NCBI GenBank assembly: GCA_934167695.1
Contig: CAKPLP010000002.1
Span: forward strand, 60,714 to 124,713
Source of the DNA: an uncultured Bacilli bacterium
Lineage (GTDB): Bacteria; Bacillota_I; Bacilli_A; RF39; UBA660
Length of the DNA: 64,000 bases
Direction of reading: 5' to 3'
The position numbers were made by a program, and so were the translations under genes. Under the pieces are notes generated by a model, which saw only the letters and a list, made by a program, of their open reading frames with translations, had not been told where the DNA came from and searched no databases. Below, in pieces: positions 9,705-17,141 of this stretch (position 1 is the first letter of the stretch; each line of letters starts with the position of its first letter).

Positions 9705-10853
9705 ATGTATTGTAGAAACTGTGGAACCCATTTAGACGATGAAGATGTATTCTGTCCTGAATGTGGTAATAAAATAAAAATTATCAAAAAAGAACCATTA
9801 ATAAATTATAAAAACTTTACCCAAAAACAAAAAAATATATTTAAAGCGCTTATTTCATTAGCTGTAATAATATTAGTATATATGACATTAGATAATGCTT
9901 TTTTTAGTGAAGAAGCTGTAATTAAAAGATATGTAAAAGCTTATGCCAATAGCAATTACAATACAGTAATAAACTTATCAAAAATAGAAAAAAATAAATT
10001 TATTACATCAAGTAACATAAAAAGAAAATACGGTAAAGAAACATTTAATATTATAGAAATAAAAAAAATCACTTCCAGCACAGTAAAAAATGAACATACT
10101 AGAACAGTATTATATACATTAAACAATAATGATATAACTATGAATTTAACAATTAAAAAAACTGGTAGAAAGCTTATTATATTTAATGACTATAAAATAA
10201 CATCTACTGATTTAGTAGCAAACAACTTAAAAATAACAGTACCAAATGATGCTCAGTTGATGGTAGATGGTGTAAAACTAACAACAAAGGATCAAACAAA
10301 AACAAAAGATAAATTAACAACCTATAAGATAGATAGTTTATTAAAAAAGGATGTAGAAATAAAATTAACATTAAAAAACGGACTAACTCTAACAGAAAAT
10401 AAATCAGTCTTTAATAATGAAGAAATAAATTATACTAAATTAAACTACAGTGAAATATCAGGAAACGCTCAAAATAAACTAAATAAAATATTAAAAGATA
10501 ACATTAATAATATTATTAAGAATGCGATTATTAAAAAAGACTTTTCAGAAGCAATAGATAGTAGTTTATATACAGATGAGTTTAAAAACTCTGAAGTTTT
10601 AAAAAGTAGTTATGAAAATTTAGTTAAAAAATATTCTGATAAAACAGTTACTGATTTTAATTTAGAAAAAATGAGTATCAATAATGTCGAAATAGATGAT
10701 GATAATAATATTATTATAAATACTACTATAACTTATTCTTATAAGGATGAAAATAAAAAAGCACATGAGAAAAGTAGGGTAGTAGATCAAACCATTACAA
10801 ATGATCTTTTATTAAAAGAATTAAATTTAACTACGTTGTCATATATGTTTTAA
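9705..10853 (+). CDS. Zinc-ribbon membrane protein, TcaA/YvbJ-like
   Basis: 382 aa. The N-terminal zinc ribbon is MYCRNCG followed by FCPECGNK. A membrane helix lies at about residues 47-65, then a long Lys/Asn-rich extracellular part with repeated beta-type domains. The layout resembles the TcaA/YvbJ-type zinc-ribbon proteins of Firmicutes, which have been linked to envelope stress and glycopeptide response. That is a family-level resemblance and not proof of function. The start follows GAAAGAAGGTAGAAC. A terminator follows. Confidence 0.75.
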   Translation: MYCRNCGTHLDDEDVFCPECGNKIKIIKKEPLINYKNFTQKQKNIFKALISLAVIILVYMTLDNAFFSEEAVIKRYVKAYANSNYNTVINLSKIEKNKFITSSNIKRKYGKETFNIIEIKKITSSTVKNEHTRTVLYTLNNNDITMNLTIKKTGRKLIIFNDYKITSTDLVANNLKITVPNDAQLMVDGVKLTTKDQTKTKDKLTTYKIDSLLKKDVEIKLTLKNGLTLTENKSVFNNEEINYTKLNYSEISGNAQNKLNKILKDNINNIIKNAIIKKDFSEAIDSSLYTDEFKNSEVLKSSYENLVKKYSDKTVTDFNLEKMSINNVEIDDDNNIIINTTITYSYKDENKKAHEKSRVVDQTITNDLLLKELNLTTLSYMF

Positions 10854-10856
10854 AAT

Positions 10857-10887
10857 AAAAAATTGACTATATCCTAGTCAATTTTTC
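10857..10887. terminator. Bidirectional terminator
   Basis: AAAAATTGACT pairs with AGTCAATTTTT. It ends the zinc-ribbon gene on the plus strand and lies downstream of the minus-strand tRNA, so it may serve both. Confidence 0.8.
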
Positions 10888-10927
10888 AATTTTTTTATTA
10901 TAAATTAATAATTCGATAAATCAAACA

Positions 10928-11003
10928 TGGTGTTCCCAGTAGGACTCGAACCCACATCTATCCCTTAGGAGGGGATTGCTCTATCCAGCTGAGCTATGAG
11001 AAC
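10928..11003 (-). tRNA. tRNA-Arg (anticodon CCT)
   Basis: 76 nt with encoded CCA. The acceptor GTTCTCA pairs with TGGGAAC (one G-U). The anticodon stem ATCCC/GGGAT encloses CTCCTAA, giving CCT, which reads AGG. The T-loop is GTTCGAGTC. The D-arm and anticodon-loop flanks match the tRNA-Arg(TCT) at 25863. AGG falls at conserved arginines in sigE and in the metallo-beta-lactamase gene, which supports arginine identity. A TATAAT box lies about 15 bases upstream on the minus strand. Confidence 0.95.
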
Positions 11004-11068
11004 ATAACTACATTATATAATAGATAAGAAAAAAATAAAAGATAATTTGTAAATTCTTCAAAAATTAC

Positions 11069-11152
11069 TTACACGAAAAAAATAATTATGTTAAAATAAC
11101 ATTGATCGTGTAGCAATATAAGCGTAAATCCAGATTTGGATTTACGTTTTTT
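11069..11152 (+). promoter_or_regulatory. Promoter and terminator-like hairpin in the leader of the MATE-kinase gene
   Basis: TTACAC (11069-11074), a 17-bp spacer and TAAAAT with an upstream TG form a plausible SigA promoter. About 20 bases past the expected start, CGTAAATCC pairs perfectly with GGATTTACG (11123-11146), followed by six T. No plus-strand gene ends here, since the only upstream neighbour is a tRNA on the other strand. The hairpin is therefore inside the leader of 11174-13144 and may act as an attenuator. No known riboswitch class is recognised. Confidence 0.55.
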
Positions 11153-11173
11153 GTTCGCGAAAAGGAGGTAAAT

Positions 11174-13144
11174 ATGAAAAAATTAGATTTAGGAACAGAG
11201 AAAATATCTAAATTATTATTAACATTCTCTATCCCATGTATTATTAGTATGTTGATAAATTCAGTATACAATATAGTTGACCAAATTTTCATAGGTCAAG
11301 GAGTTGGAACAATCGGTAATGCTGCCACTAACGTCATTTTTCCTATTGTAATAATATGTAATGCTATTGCAAGCTTAATAGGAAACGGTTGTGCCGCAAA
11401 TTTAAGCCTAAGACTTGGAGAAAAAAATTATAAAGAAGCTACTAAAAACGTAGGATCATCCATAGCAGTACTTTTCATCGTAGCAATAATAACTGCCATA
11501 TTAGGTGAACTATTTTTACCAACATTAGTAAACTGGTTTGGATGTACTCCAACAGTATATAGTTCTGCTATTACATATGGAAGAATAATTCTATTAGGTG
11601 CACCATTTATGATTATTTATACAGGATTATCTTCAATAATAAGAGCCGATTCATCGCCAAGATATTCAATGATTTGCTTATTAGTTGGAGCAATTATCAA
11701 TATAATATTAGACCCTATATTTATTTTTAATTTTAAATTAGGAGTTGCTGGAGGAGCCTATGCAACAATAATAGGTCAGTTTATTTCATTCTTAATTGCT
11801 TGCTTTTACTTAAAAAAATTTAAATCATTTAAACTAAAACTATCTGACTGTCGTCCTAATAATTCATTATTTAATACACTAAGTTTAGGTATATCAAGTT
11901 TTATAACACAGATGACAATTTTAGCATTATTTGTTGTTATGAATAATTTAATGACTAAATATGGTGCTAATACAAAATTTGGTAGTGATATTCCTTTATC
12001 TGTTTATGGTATAATTTCTAAATTAAATAGTTTATATGTATCCAGTATTTTAGGAATTTCTATAGGAGCCCAACCAATTATAGGTTTTAACTATGGTGCA
12101 GGTAACTATGATAGAGTAAAACAAACTCTAAAGAAAGTTGTTATAACTTGTTTTACAATAGGAATTTTCTTTAATATTATATTTTATTTCTTTCCAAGAC
12201 AAGTAATTTTCATTTTTATTACTAAAACTGATCCTAATTATTCCTTATTCATGGAATTTGCAATAGATTGTTGTAAGATATTTTTAGCAATTTGCTTTTT
12301 AAATGCCTTTGAAATGTGTTCTAGTATTGTCATTCAATCACTTGGAAATGTAAAAAAAGCAACATTAGTTTCTTTTATAAGACAAATTATTTTATTTATT
12401 CCATTATCAATTATACTTAGTCATTTCATAGGTTTATACGGGGCATTATACGCCGGACCTATTGCTGATTCTATTTGTTTTATATGTGTTACATTTATAT
12501 TCTTTTCAGAGTATAAAAAATTAACTAGCAAAGAAATAATAGAACAAAATACCAATATTAAAATAGAAGATGATTTAAATCCAAAAACCTCATATATAAT
12601 AACTATAGCACGTGAATATGGTTCAGGTGGTAGATACATTGGTCAGTTATTAGCCAAACAATTACAAATACCATGTTATGATAAAGAAATAATAGCTTTA
12701 ACTGCCAAAAATTCTGGATTTAAACAATCATATATTGAACAAAATGAAGAAAGTAAAAATCAGTATTACGGAAATGATGATGCTATTTTCATAAGCCAAA
12801 CAAAAGTAATAAAAAAGTTGGCCAAAAAACCATGTATTATAATAGGAAGATGTGCAGATTATGTTTTAAAAGATCAAAAAAATGTCTTAAATATATTTTT
12901 ATATAATGACTATGAAAGTAAAAAAAATAGGCTAATAAACTATTATAATATTCCCAAAAAAGATGTAAAAAAATTAATAATAGAAAAAAACAAAGAAAGA
13001 GCAAAATATTATAAGTATTATACAGAAAATGAATGGACCGATTTAAAGCAATATGACTTAGCAATACAAACAGATCTTTTAGGAATAGAAAAAACTGTCG
13101 ATTTATTAAAGAATTTTGTCCTATCCAAAGAAGAAAAAAAATAA
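11174..13144 (+). CDS. MATE efflux transporter fused to a cytidylate-kinase-like domain
   Basis: 656 aa. Residues 1 to about 455 are a MATE multidrug/toxin antiporter with about 12 hydrophobic segments and the NorM-type start (ISKLLLTFSIPCIISMLI, VYNIVDQIFIGQGVG). A short charged linker leads into about residues 472-650, a P-loop kinase of the cytidylate kinase-like family: ITIAREYGSGGRYIGQLLA, then PCYDKEIIALTA and IIIGRCADYVL. The frame is continuous with no stop at the junction, so this is a genuine single ORF. The kinase domain should be cytoplasmic, attached to the last helix. The start has GAAAAGGAGGTAAAT. The kinase substrate and its link to transport are unknown. Confidence 0.85.
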   Translation: MKKLDLGTEKISKLLLTFSIPCIISMLINSVYNIVDQIFIGQGVGTIGNAATNVIFPIVIICNAIASLIGNGCAANLSLRLGEKNYKEATKNVGSSIAVLFIVAIITAILGELFLPTLVNWFGCTPTVYSSAITYGRIILLGAPFMIIYTGLSSIIRADSSPRYSMICLLVGAIINIILDPIFIFNFKLGVAGGAYATIIGQFISFLIACFYLKKFKSFKLKLSDCRPNNSLFNTLSLGISSFITQMTILALFVVMNNLMTKYGANTKFGSDIPLSVYGIISKLNSLYVSSILGISIGAQPIIGFNYGAGNYDRVKQTLKKVVITCFTIGIFFNIIFYFFPRQVIFIFITKTDPNYSLFMEFAIDCCKIFLAICFLNAFEMCSSIVIQSLGNVKKATLVSFIRQIILFIPLSIILSHFIGLYGALYAGPIADSICFICVTFIFFSEYKKLTSKEIIEQNTNIKIEDDLNPKTSYIITIAREYGSGGRYIGQLLAKQLQIPCYDKEIIALTAKNSGFKQSYIEQNEESKNQYYGNDDAIFISQTKVIKKLAKKPCIIIGRCADYVLKDQKNVLNIFLYNDYESKKNRLINYYNIPKKDVKKLIIEKNKERAKYYKYYTENEWTDLKQYDLAIQTDLLGIEKTVDLLKNFVLSKEEKK

Positions 13145-13153
13145 TATAATATA

Positions 13154-13205
13154 TTTAGTATGTTATTAGTATTGGGGGTAAATAATAATAAAGAAGCATA
13201 CTAAA
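13154..13205 (+). repeat. Inverted repeat in the aminopeptidase 5' leader
   Basis: TTTAGTATG (13154-13162) and CATACTAAA (13197-13205) are perfect 9-bp arms around a 34-nt interior that contains GGGGG. It lies between the MATE-kinase gene and the M18 aminopeptidase. It is not a normal terminator because only a short A-rich stretch follows. It may be a structured leader. Confidence 0.4.
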
Positions 13206-13225
13206 AACTTGGAAGGAATGGTTAT

Positions 13226-14602
13226 ATGAAAAGAAATGCGTGGAAAAATTATACGAACGAACAAATTAATGAATTAAATTCTATTTGTGAAGATTATAAG
13301 GATTTTTTATCAGTATCAAAAACAGAAAGAGAAGCGACTAAAGAAATAATTAAAAGAGCAAAAGATAAAGGATTTCAAGACTTAAAAGAATTAATAAAAA
13401 ATAATACTCCATTAAAAAAAGGTGATAAAGTATATGTAAACAACATGGGTAAAGCCGTTGCTTTATTTATGATAGGATCAAAGCTTATCTCAGAAGGCAT
13501 GAATATTTTAGGAGCTCATATTGATTCACCAAGATTAGATATTAAGGCTAATCCTCTTTATGAAAAAGATGGTTTTGTCTACCTTGATACTCACTATTAT
13601 GGAGGAATAAAAAAATATCAATGGGTTACATTACCACTTGCATTACATGGTGTAGTAATAAAAAAAGATGGTTCAAAAACAGAAATAGATTTAGGAGAAG
13701 CTGAAAATGACCCAGTATTAGGAATCACTGATTTATTAATTCATTTAGCAAATGATCAAATGAAAAAAGAAGCATCTAAAGTTATTGAAGGAGAAGATTT
13801 AGACTTATTAATTGCTTCTCAGCCATTAAATAATAAAGAAGAAAATTCAGTAAAAGAAAGAGTTTTAAATATTTTAAAAGAAAAATACAATATTGAAGAA
13901 GATGATTTTTTATCAGCAGAGTTAGAGGTAGTACCAGCAGGAAAAGCTAGAGATTTTGGAATTGATAGAAGTATGATTTTATCTTATGGCCAAGATGATC
14001 GTTCTTGTGCTTACACTTCATTAGAAGCCTTTTTAAATGTTGAACCAGAAGAAAAAACTCTAAGTTGTATTTTAGTTGATAAAGAAGAAATTGGAAGTGT
14101 AGGAGCAACTGGAATGGAATCTCATTTTTTCAATAATGCCATTATGGAAATTGCTACTTTAATGGGAGAAGATAGTCCATTAGCACTACACAGATGTTTA
14201 AGTAATTCAAGAATGCTATCAAGCGATGTTAATTCAGCTTACGATCCATTATATTCATCTGTAATGGATAAAAATAATTCTTCATTTTTTGGAAATGGTG
14301 TAGTTTTCTGTAAATACACAGGATCTCGAGGAAAAAGTGGAAGTAACGATGCCAATGCTGAATACATGGCTTCACTACGTAAAATAATGGATGATGCAGA
14401 CGTTGCATTCCAAGTATCAGAACTTGGAAAAGTAGATATTGGTGGAGGTGGAACCATCGCTTATATTCTAGCTAATTATAATGTGGAAGTAGTTGATTGT
14501 GGAATTGGTATATTAAGCATGCATGCTCCATGGGAAGTAAGTAGTAAAGCAGATATATATGAAGCATATCGCTGTTATATAGCATTTCTAAAAAATGCCT
14601 AA
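13226..14602 (+). CDS. M18 family aminopeptidase
   Basis: 458 aa, the family length. A zinc-dependent cytoplasmic aminopeptidase that trims N-terminal residues from peptides. Metal and catalytic landmarks are GAHIDSPRLD (His and Asp, about residue 95), CILVDKEEIGSVGATGMES (Glu pair, about residue 280) and the C-terminal GIGILSMHAPWE (His, about residue 433). The start follows GGAAGGAATGGTTAT. A hairpin terminator begins at the stop codon. No signal peptide. Confidence 0.93.
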   Translation: MKRNAWKNYTNEQINELNSICEDYKDFLSVSKTEREATKEIIKRAKDKGFQDLKELIKNNTPLKKGDKVYVNNMGKAVALFMIGSKLISEGMNILGAHIDSPRLDIKANPLYEKDGFVYLDTHYYGGIKKYQWVTLPLALHGVVIKKDGSKTEIDLGEAENDPVLGITDLLIHLANDQMKKEASKVIEGEDLDLLIASQPLNNKEENSVKERVLNILKEKYNIEEDDFLSAELEVVPAGKARDFGIDRSMILSYGQDDRSCAYTSLEAFLNVEPEEKTLSCILVDKEEIGSVGATGMESHFFNNAIMEIATLMGEDSPLALHRCLSNSRMLSSDVNSAYDPLYSSVMDKNNSSFFGNGVVFCKYTGSRGKSGSNDANAEYMASLRKIMDDADVAFQVSELGKVDIGGGGTIAYILANYNVEVVDCGIGILSMHAPWEVSSKADIYEAYRCYIAFLKNA

Positions 14603-14627
14603 ATATTCCCTTATGGAATATTTTTTT
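14601..14627 (+). terminator. Terminator of the M18 aminopeptidase gene
   Basis: AAATATTCC and GGAATATTT form the stem with a 5-nt loop, followed by four more T. Confidence 0.8.
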
Positions 14628-14716
14628 ACTTTACAAAAATGTTGTAAAATAAAAAATAATAACTTGCAATAATTAATATAAAAAGATAAAATATCTATAG
14701 TAAGGAGTGTGGAAAA

Positions 14717-15247
14717 ATGCAAATAAACTGCGTTACAACCGGAGCATTAGATGAGAATTGTTATGTATTAAAAAAAGATAAAACATGTTTAGTAATAGAT
14801 CCCGGAGATGATTATTTAAAAATAAAAGAACAAATAGGAGATGCTAAGGTTTTAGGAGTTCTGATTACTCACTCACACTTTGACCATGTTGGAGCGCTTA
14901 GAAACTTTCTTACTAAAAGAAGCATAAAAATATTTAAAAAAAGTATATCTCCTGCTGGTTGCTATGAGATAGGAAATTTCAAATTTGAAGTAATAGAAAC
15001 CCCCGGACATGCAAGTGATGCAATAACTTTTTATTTTCCAGAAGAGCAAGTTATGTTTGATGGTGATTTTATTTTTAAAGAAACTATCGGAAGGGTAGAC
15101 CTACCGGGAGGAAGTAGTAAAGATATGGAAGAAAGTTTATATAAAATAAAAAATTATCCTCATGATGTTAAAATATACCCCGGACATGGAGAATCAACAA
15201 CATTAAAATACGAACTAGAAAATAATCAATATCTAAAGGAGTTATAA
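14717..15247 (+). CDS. Metallo-beta-lactamase-fold hydrolase (glyoxalase II-like, YqgX type)
   Basis: 176 aa, shorter than a full glyoxalase II, but it has the metal ligands: THSHFDH near residue 57, the His in ETPGHASDA near residue 98, Asp in MFDGDFIFK, and the last His in YPGHGEST near residue 157. Enzymes of this type hydrolyse thioesters such as S-lactoylglutathione or related compounds; the true substrate is uncertain. The start follows AAGGAGTGTGGAAAA. It abuts the next small membrane gene. Confidence 0.88.
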   Translation: MQINCVTTGALDENCYVLKKDKTCLVIDPGDDYLKIKEQIGDAKVLGVLITHSHFDHVGALRNFLTKRSIKIFKKSISPAGCYEIGNFKFEVIETPGHASDAITFYFPEEQVMFDGDFIFKETIGRVDLPGGSSKDMEESLYKIKNYPHDVKIYPGHGESTTLKYELENNQYLKEL

Positions 15248-15248
15248 G

Positions 15249-15560
15249 ATGTATATAGATTTAATTGTATTAATAGTTTTAATCATTCTAGTCTTCATTT
15301 TTTTCAAAAACTTTTCAAGCTTTGTCTACTTTTTTGTAATAGCAGATATATTTTTAAGAATATTAACAGCAATCAAATTAAATATTCCTTTAAAAGACGT
15401 TGCAGCAGTAATAAATAACTATATACCAGAAAGTATCCCCGCTCTAATAGGAAAATACATCTCAGGTATACCATATACAATATTTATTTGGATTTATATA
15501 ATAATATTTATTATTTTTGAAACCTATATTATTAAAACTTTTTGGAAAAAGAAAAGATAA
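15249..15560 (+). CDS. Small membrane protein of unknown function
   Basis: 103 aa with about three hydrophobic segments (residues 3-19, 23-45, 72-95) and a basic tail. It begins one base after the previous stop, with AAAGGAGTTATAAG upstream, so it is translated from the same transcript. It lies just before spoIIGA but ends at a hairpin, so a sporulation role is only a guess. I do not recognise the family. Confidence 0.65.
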   Translation: MYIDLIVLIVLIILVFIFFKNFSSFVYFFVIADIFLRILTAIKLNIPLKDVAAVINNYIPESIPALIGKYISGIPYTIFIWIYIIIFIIFETYIIKTFWKKKR

Positions 15561-15572
15561 GCCCTAAAAGAC

Positions 15573-15598
15573 GACATATTTATGTCTTCTTTTTTTTT
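15573..15598 (+). terminator. Short terminator before spoIIGA
   Basis: GACATA and TATGTC pair with a tight TT gap and are followed by TTC and a run of T. The tight loop makes this moderately convincing. Confidence 0.5.
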
Positions 15599-15619
15599 AT
15601 AATGATTTTGGTGAGAAAA

Positions 15620-16381
15620 TTGAAAATATATATAGATGTTCTACTTTTAGTAAATTTCCTATTTGATTTTATATTATTACTAACTACTAAACATCTTTTA
15701 AAAAGAAAAACAAAAACATCACGATTATTTCTAGCGACTATAATAGGAGAAATTTCTATCATCATAATATTTTTACCATTATCATCAATCTCTATCTTAT
15801 TACTAAAATTATTAATTAGCATTTTAATGACTATAACCGCATTTGGATATAAGGAGTATTTATATTTTAAAAAAAATATCCTGACTTTTTATATGTTAAG
15901 TATTATCCTAGGAGGAATTGTATATTTTCTAAAAATATCATTAGTTAGTAAAAAAGATATAATAACTAATATTTTAATACTCTTAATAATTAGTCCATAT
16001 ATATTATATAAATATTTTAAGGACCAAGTTAATTTTAAATTAAGTTATAGTCTAAGGCATGATATAACCATATATTTAAATAAAAAAATATATAAGTATG
16101 TAGCATATTTAGATACTGGAAACAAACTAGAAGACCCGTATAAAAAAAGACCAATAATTTTAGTAAATGATGATAAATTAAATTTCTCTTATGAAAACAG
16201 TATTCTAGTTCCATATAAGACATTAGATAGTGAAGGAATAATAAAATGTCAAAAAGTAGAAAAAGTAATTATTGATCAAAAAATAGAACTTACTAATATT
16301 TTAATAGGACAATCAAAGAAAAAATTTAATATAGAGGGAATAGATGTAATCTTACCAAATATAATAAAGGAGGAATTATAA
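15620..16381 (+). CDS. spoIIGA: Sigma-E processing peptidase SpoIIGA
   Basis: 253 aa from the TTG at 15620, preceded by GGTGAGAAAA. This start gives the typical N-terminus (MKIYIDVLLLVNFLFDFILL); the upstream in-frame extension crosses a terminator hairpin. Five hydrophobic segments fill the first half. The C-terminal half is an aspartic-protease-like domain with the LDTGN motif near residue 166. In Bacillus SpoIIGA cleaves the pro-sequence of sigma-E in the mother cell after a signal from SpoIIR. Its TAA overlaps the ATG of sigE by one base, so the two are translationally coupled. Confidence 0.93.
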   Translation: MKIYIDVLLLVNFLFDFILLLTTKHLLKRKTKTSRLFLATIIGEISIIIIFLPLSSISILLLKLLISILMTITAFGYKEYLYFKKNILTFYMLSIILGGIVYFLKISLVSKKDIITNILILLIISPYILYKYFKDQVNFKLSYSLRHDITIYLNKKIYKYVAYLDTGNKLEDPYKKRPIILVNDDKLNFSYENSILVPYKTLDSEGIIKCQKVEKVIIDQKIELTNILIGQSKKKFNIEGIDVILPNIIKEEL

Positions 16382-17079
16382 TGATTAGCATACTCTTAGT
16401 AATTGGAACTATTGTAGAAAATTTAAATAATAACATTCTATTTTTTGTAGGGAAAACAGACGCTCTTCCTGCACCATTATCCAGAGAAATGGAAGAATAC
16501 TATTTAGAAAGATTAGAGGATAAAGATGAAACTGCAAAGGATATCTTAATAGAAAGAAATCTTCGTTTAGTAGTATTTTTATCCAAAAAGTATGAAAATA
16601 CAGGAATAGATCTAGAAGATTTAGTAAGTATTGGAACAATAGGACTAATAAAAGGAATAAATACCTTTCATCGTGGTAAAAATATTAAATTAGCAACTTA
16701 TGTTTCTAGGTGTATCGATAATGAAATATTAATGTATTTACGAAAAAATAAAAAAATAAAAACTGAAGTTAGTATAGATCAGTCATTATCATATGATTCA
16801 GAAGGAAATGAACTTCACCTAGAAGATGTTTTAGGAACTGATAGTGATATAGTAACTAGAGGAATAGAAGAAGAGGACAATAGAAAGCTTATGATAAATG
16901 AAATTCAAAGGTTAAATCCAAGGGATAGAGACATTATTATTTTAAGATATGGACTTTTAGGACAAGAGGAAAAAACTCAAAAGGAAGTTGCTGATTTATT
17001 AGGAATTAGTCAGTCATATATATCAAGAATTGAAAAGAAAGTAATTAAAAGATTAAAAACACTTGTAAATTATAATTAG
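16381..17079 (+). CDS. sigE: Sporulation sigma factor sigma-E (pro-form)
   Basis: 232 aa. The N-terminal stretch of about 25 hydrophobic residues (ISILLVIGTIVENLNNNILFF) matches the pro-sequence that SpoIIGA removes. The junction is followed by ALPAPLSREMEEYYLERL, as in Bacillus sigma-E. Region 2 is LIERNLRLVVFLSKKYENTG through KLATYVSRCIDNEILMYLRK, with an AGG-encoded conserved Arg. Region 4 is LNPRDRDIIILRYGLLG and VADLLGISQSYISRIEKK. It controls early mother-cell genes. It is coupled to spoIIGA by a TAATG overlap. Confidence 0.96.
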   Translation: MISILLVIGTIVENLNNNILFFVGKTDALPAPLSREMEEYYLERLEDKDETAKDILIERNLRLVVFLSKKYENTGIDLEDLVSIGTIGLIKGINTFHRGKNIKLATYVSRCIDNEILMYLRKNKKIKTEVSIDQSLSYDSEGNELHLEDVLGTDSDIVTRGIEEEDNRKLMINEIQRLNPRDRDIIILRYGLLGQEEKTQKEVADLLGISQSYISRIEKKVIKRLKTLVNYN

Positions 17080-17141
17080 ATTTACTATACTAAAATAATA
17101 GGGAGAATATTTAAAGTATAGTGATAATAGGAGTTGATAAT

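Noticed and set aside
10928..11003. AGG-to-methionine recoding, known in some uncultured Bacilli, given a tRNA with anticodon CCT
   Set aside because: The tRNA body matches tRNA-Arg(TCT), and AGG falls at conserved arginines (SRCIDNE in sigE, IGRVDLPGG in the MBL gene). I also saw no in-frame CGG in conserved genes, but did not count exhaustively.
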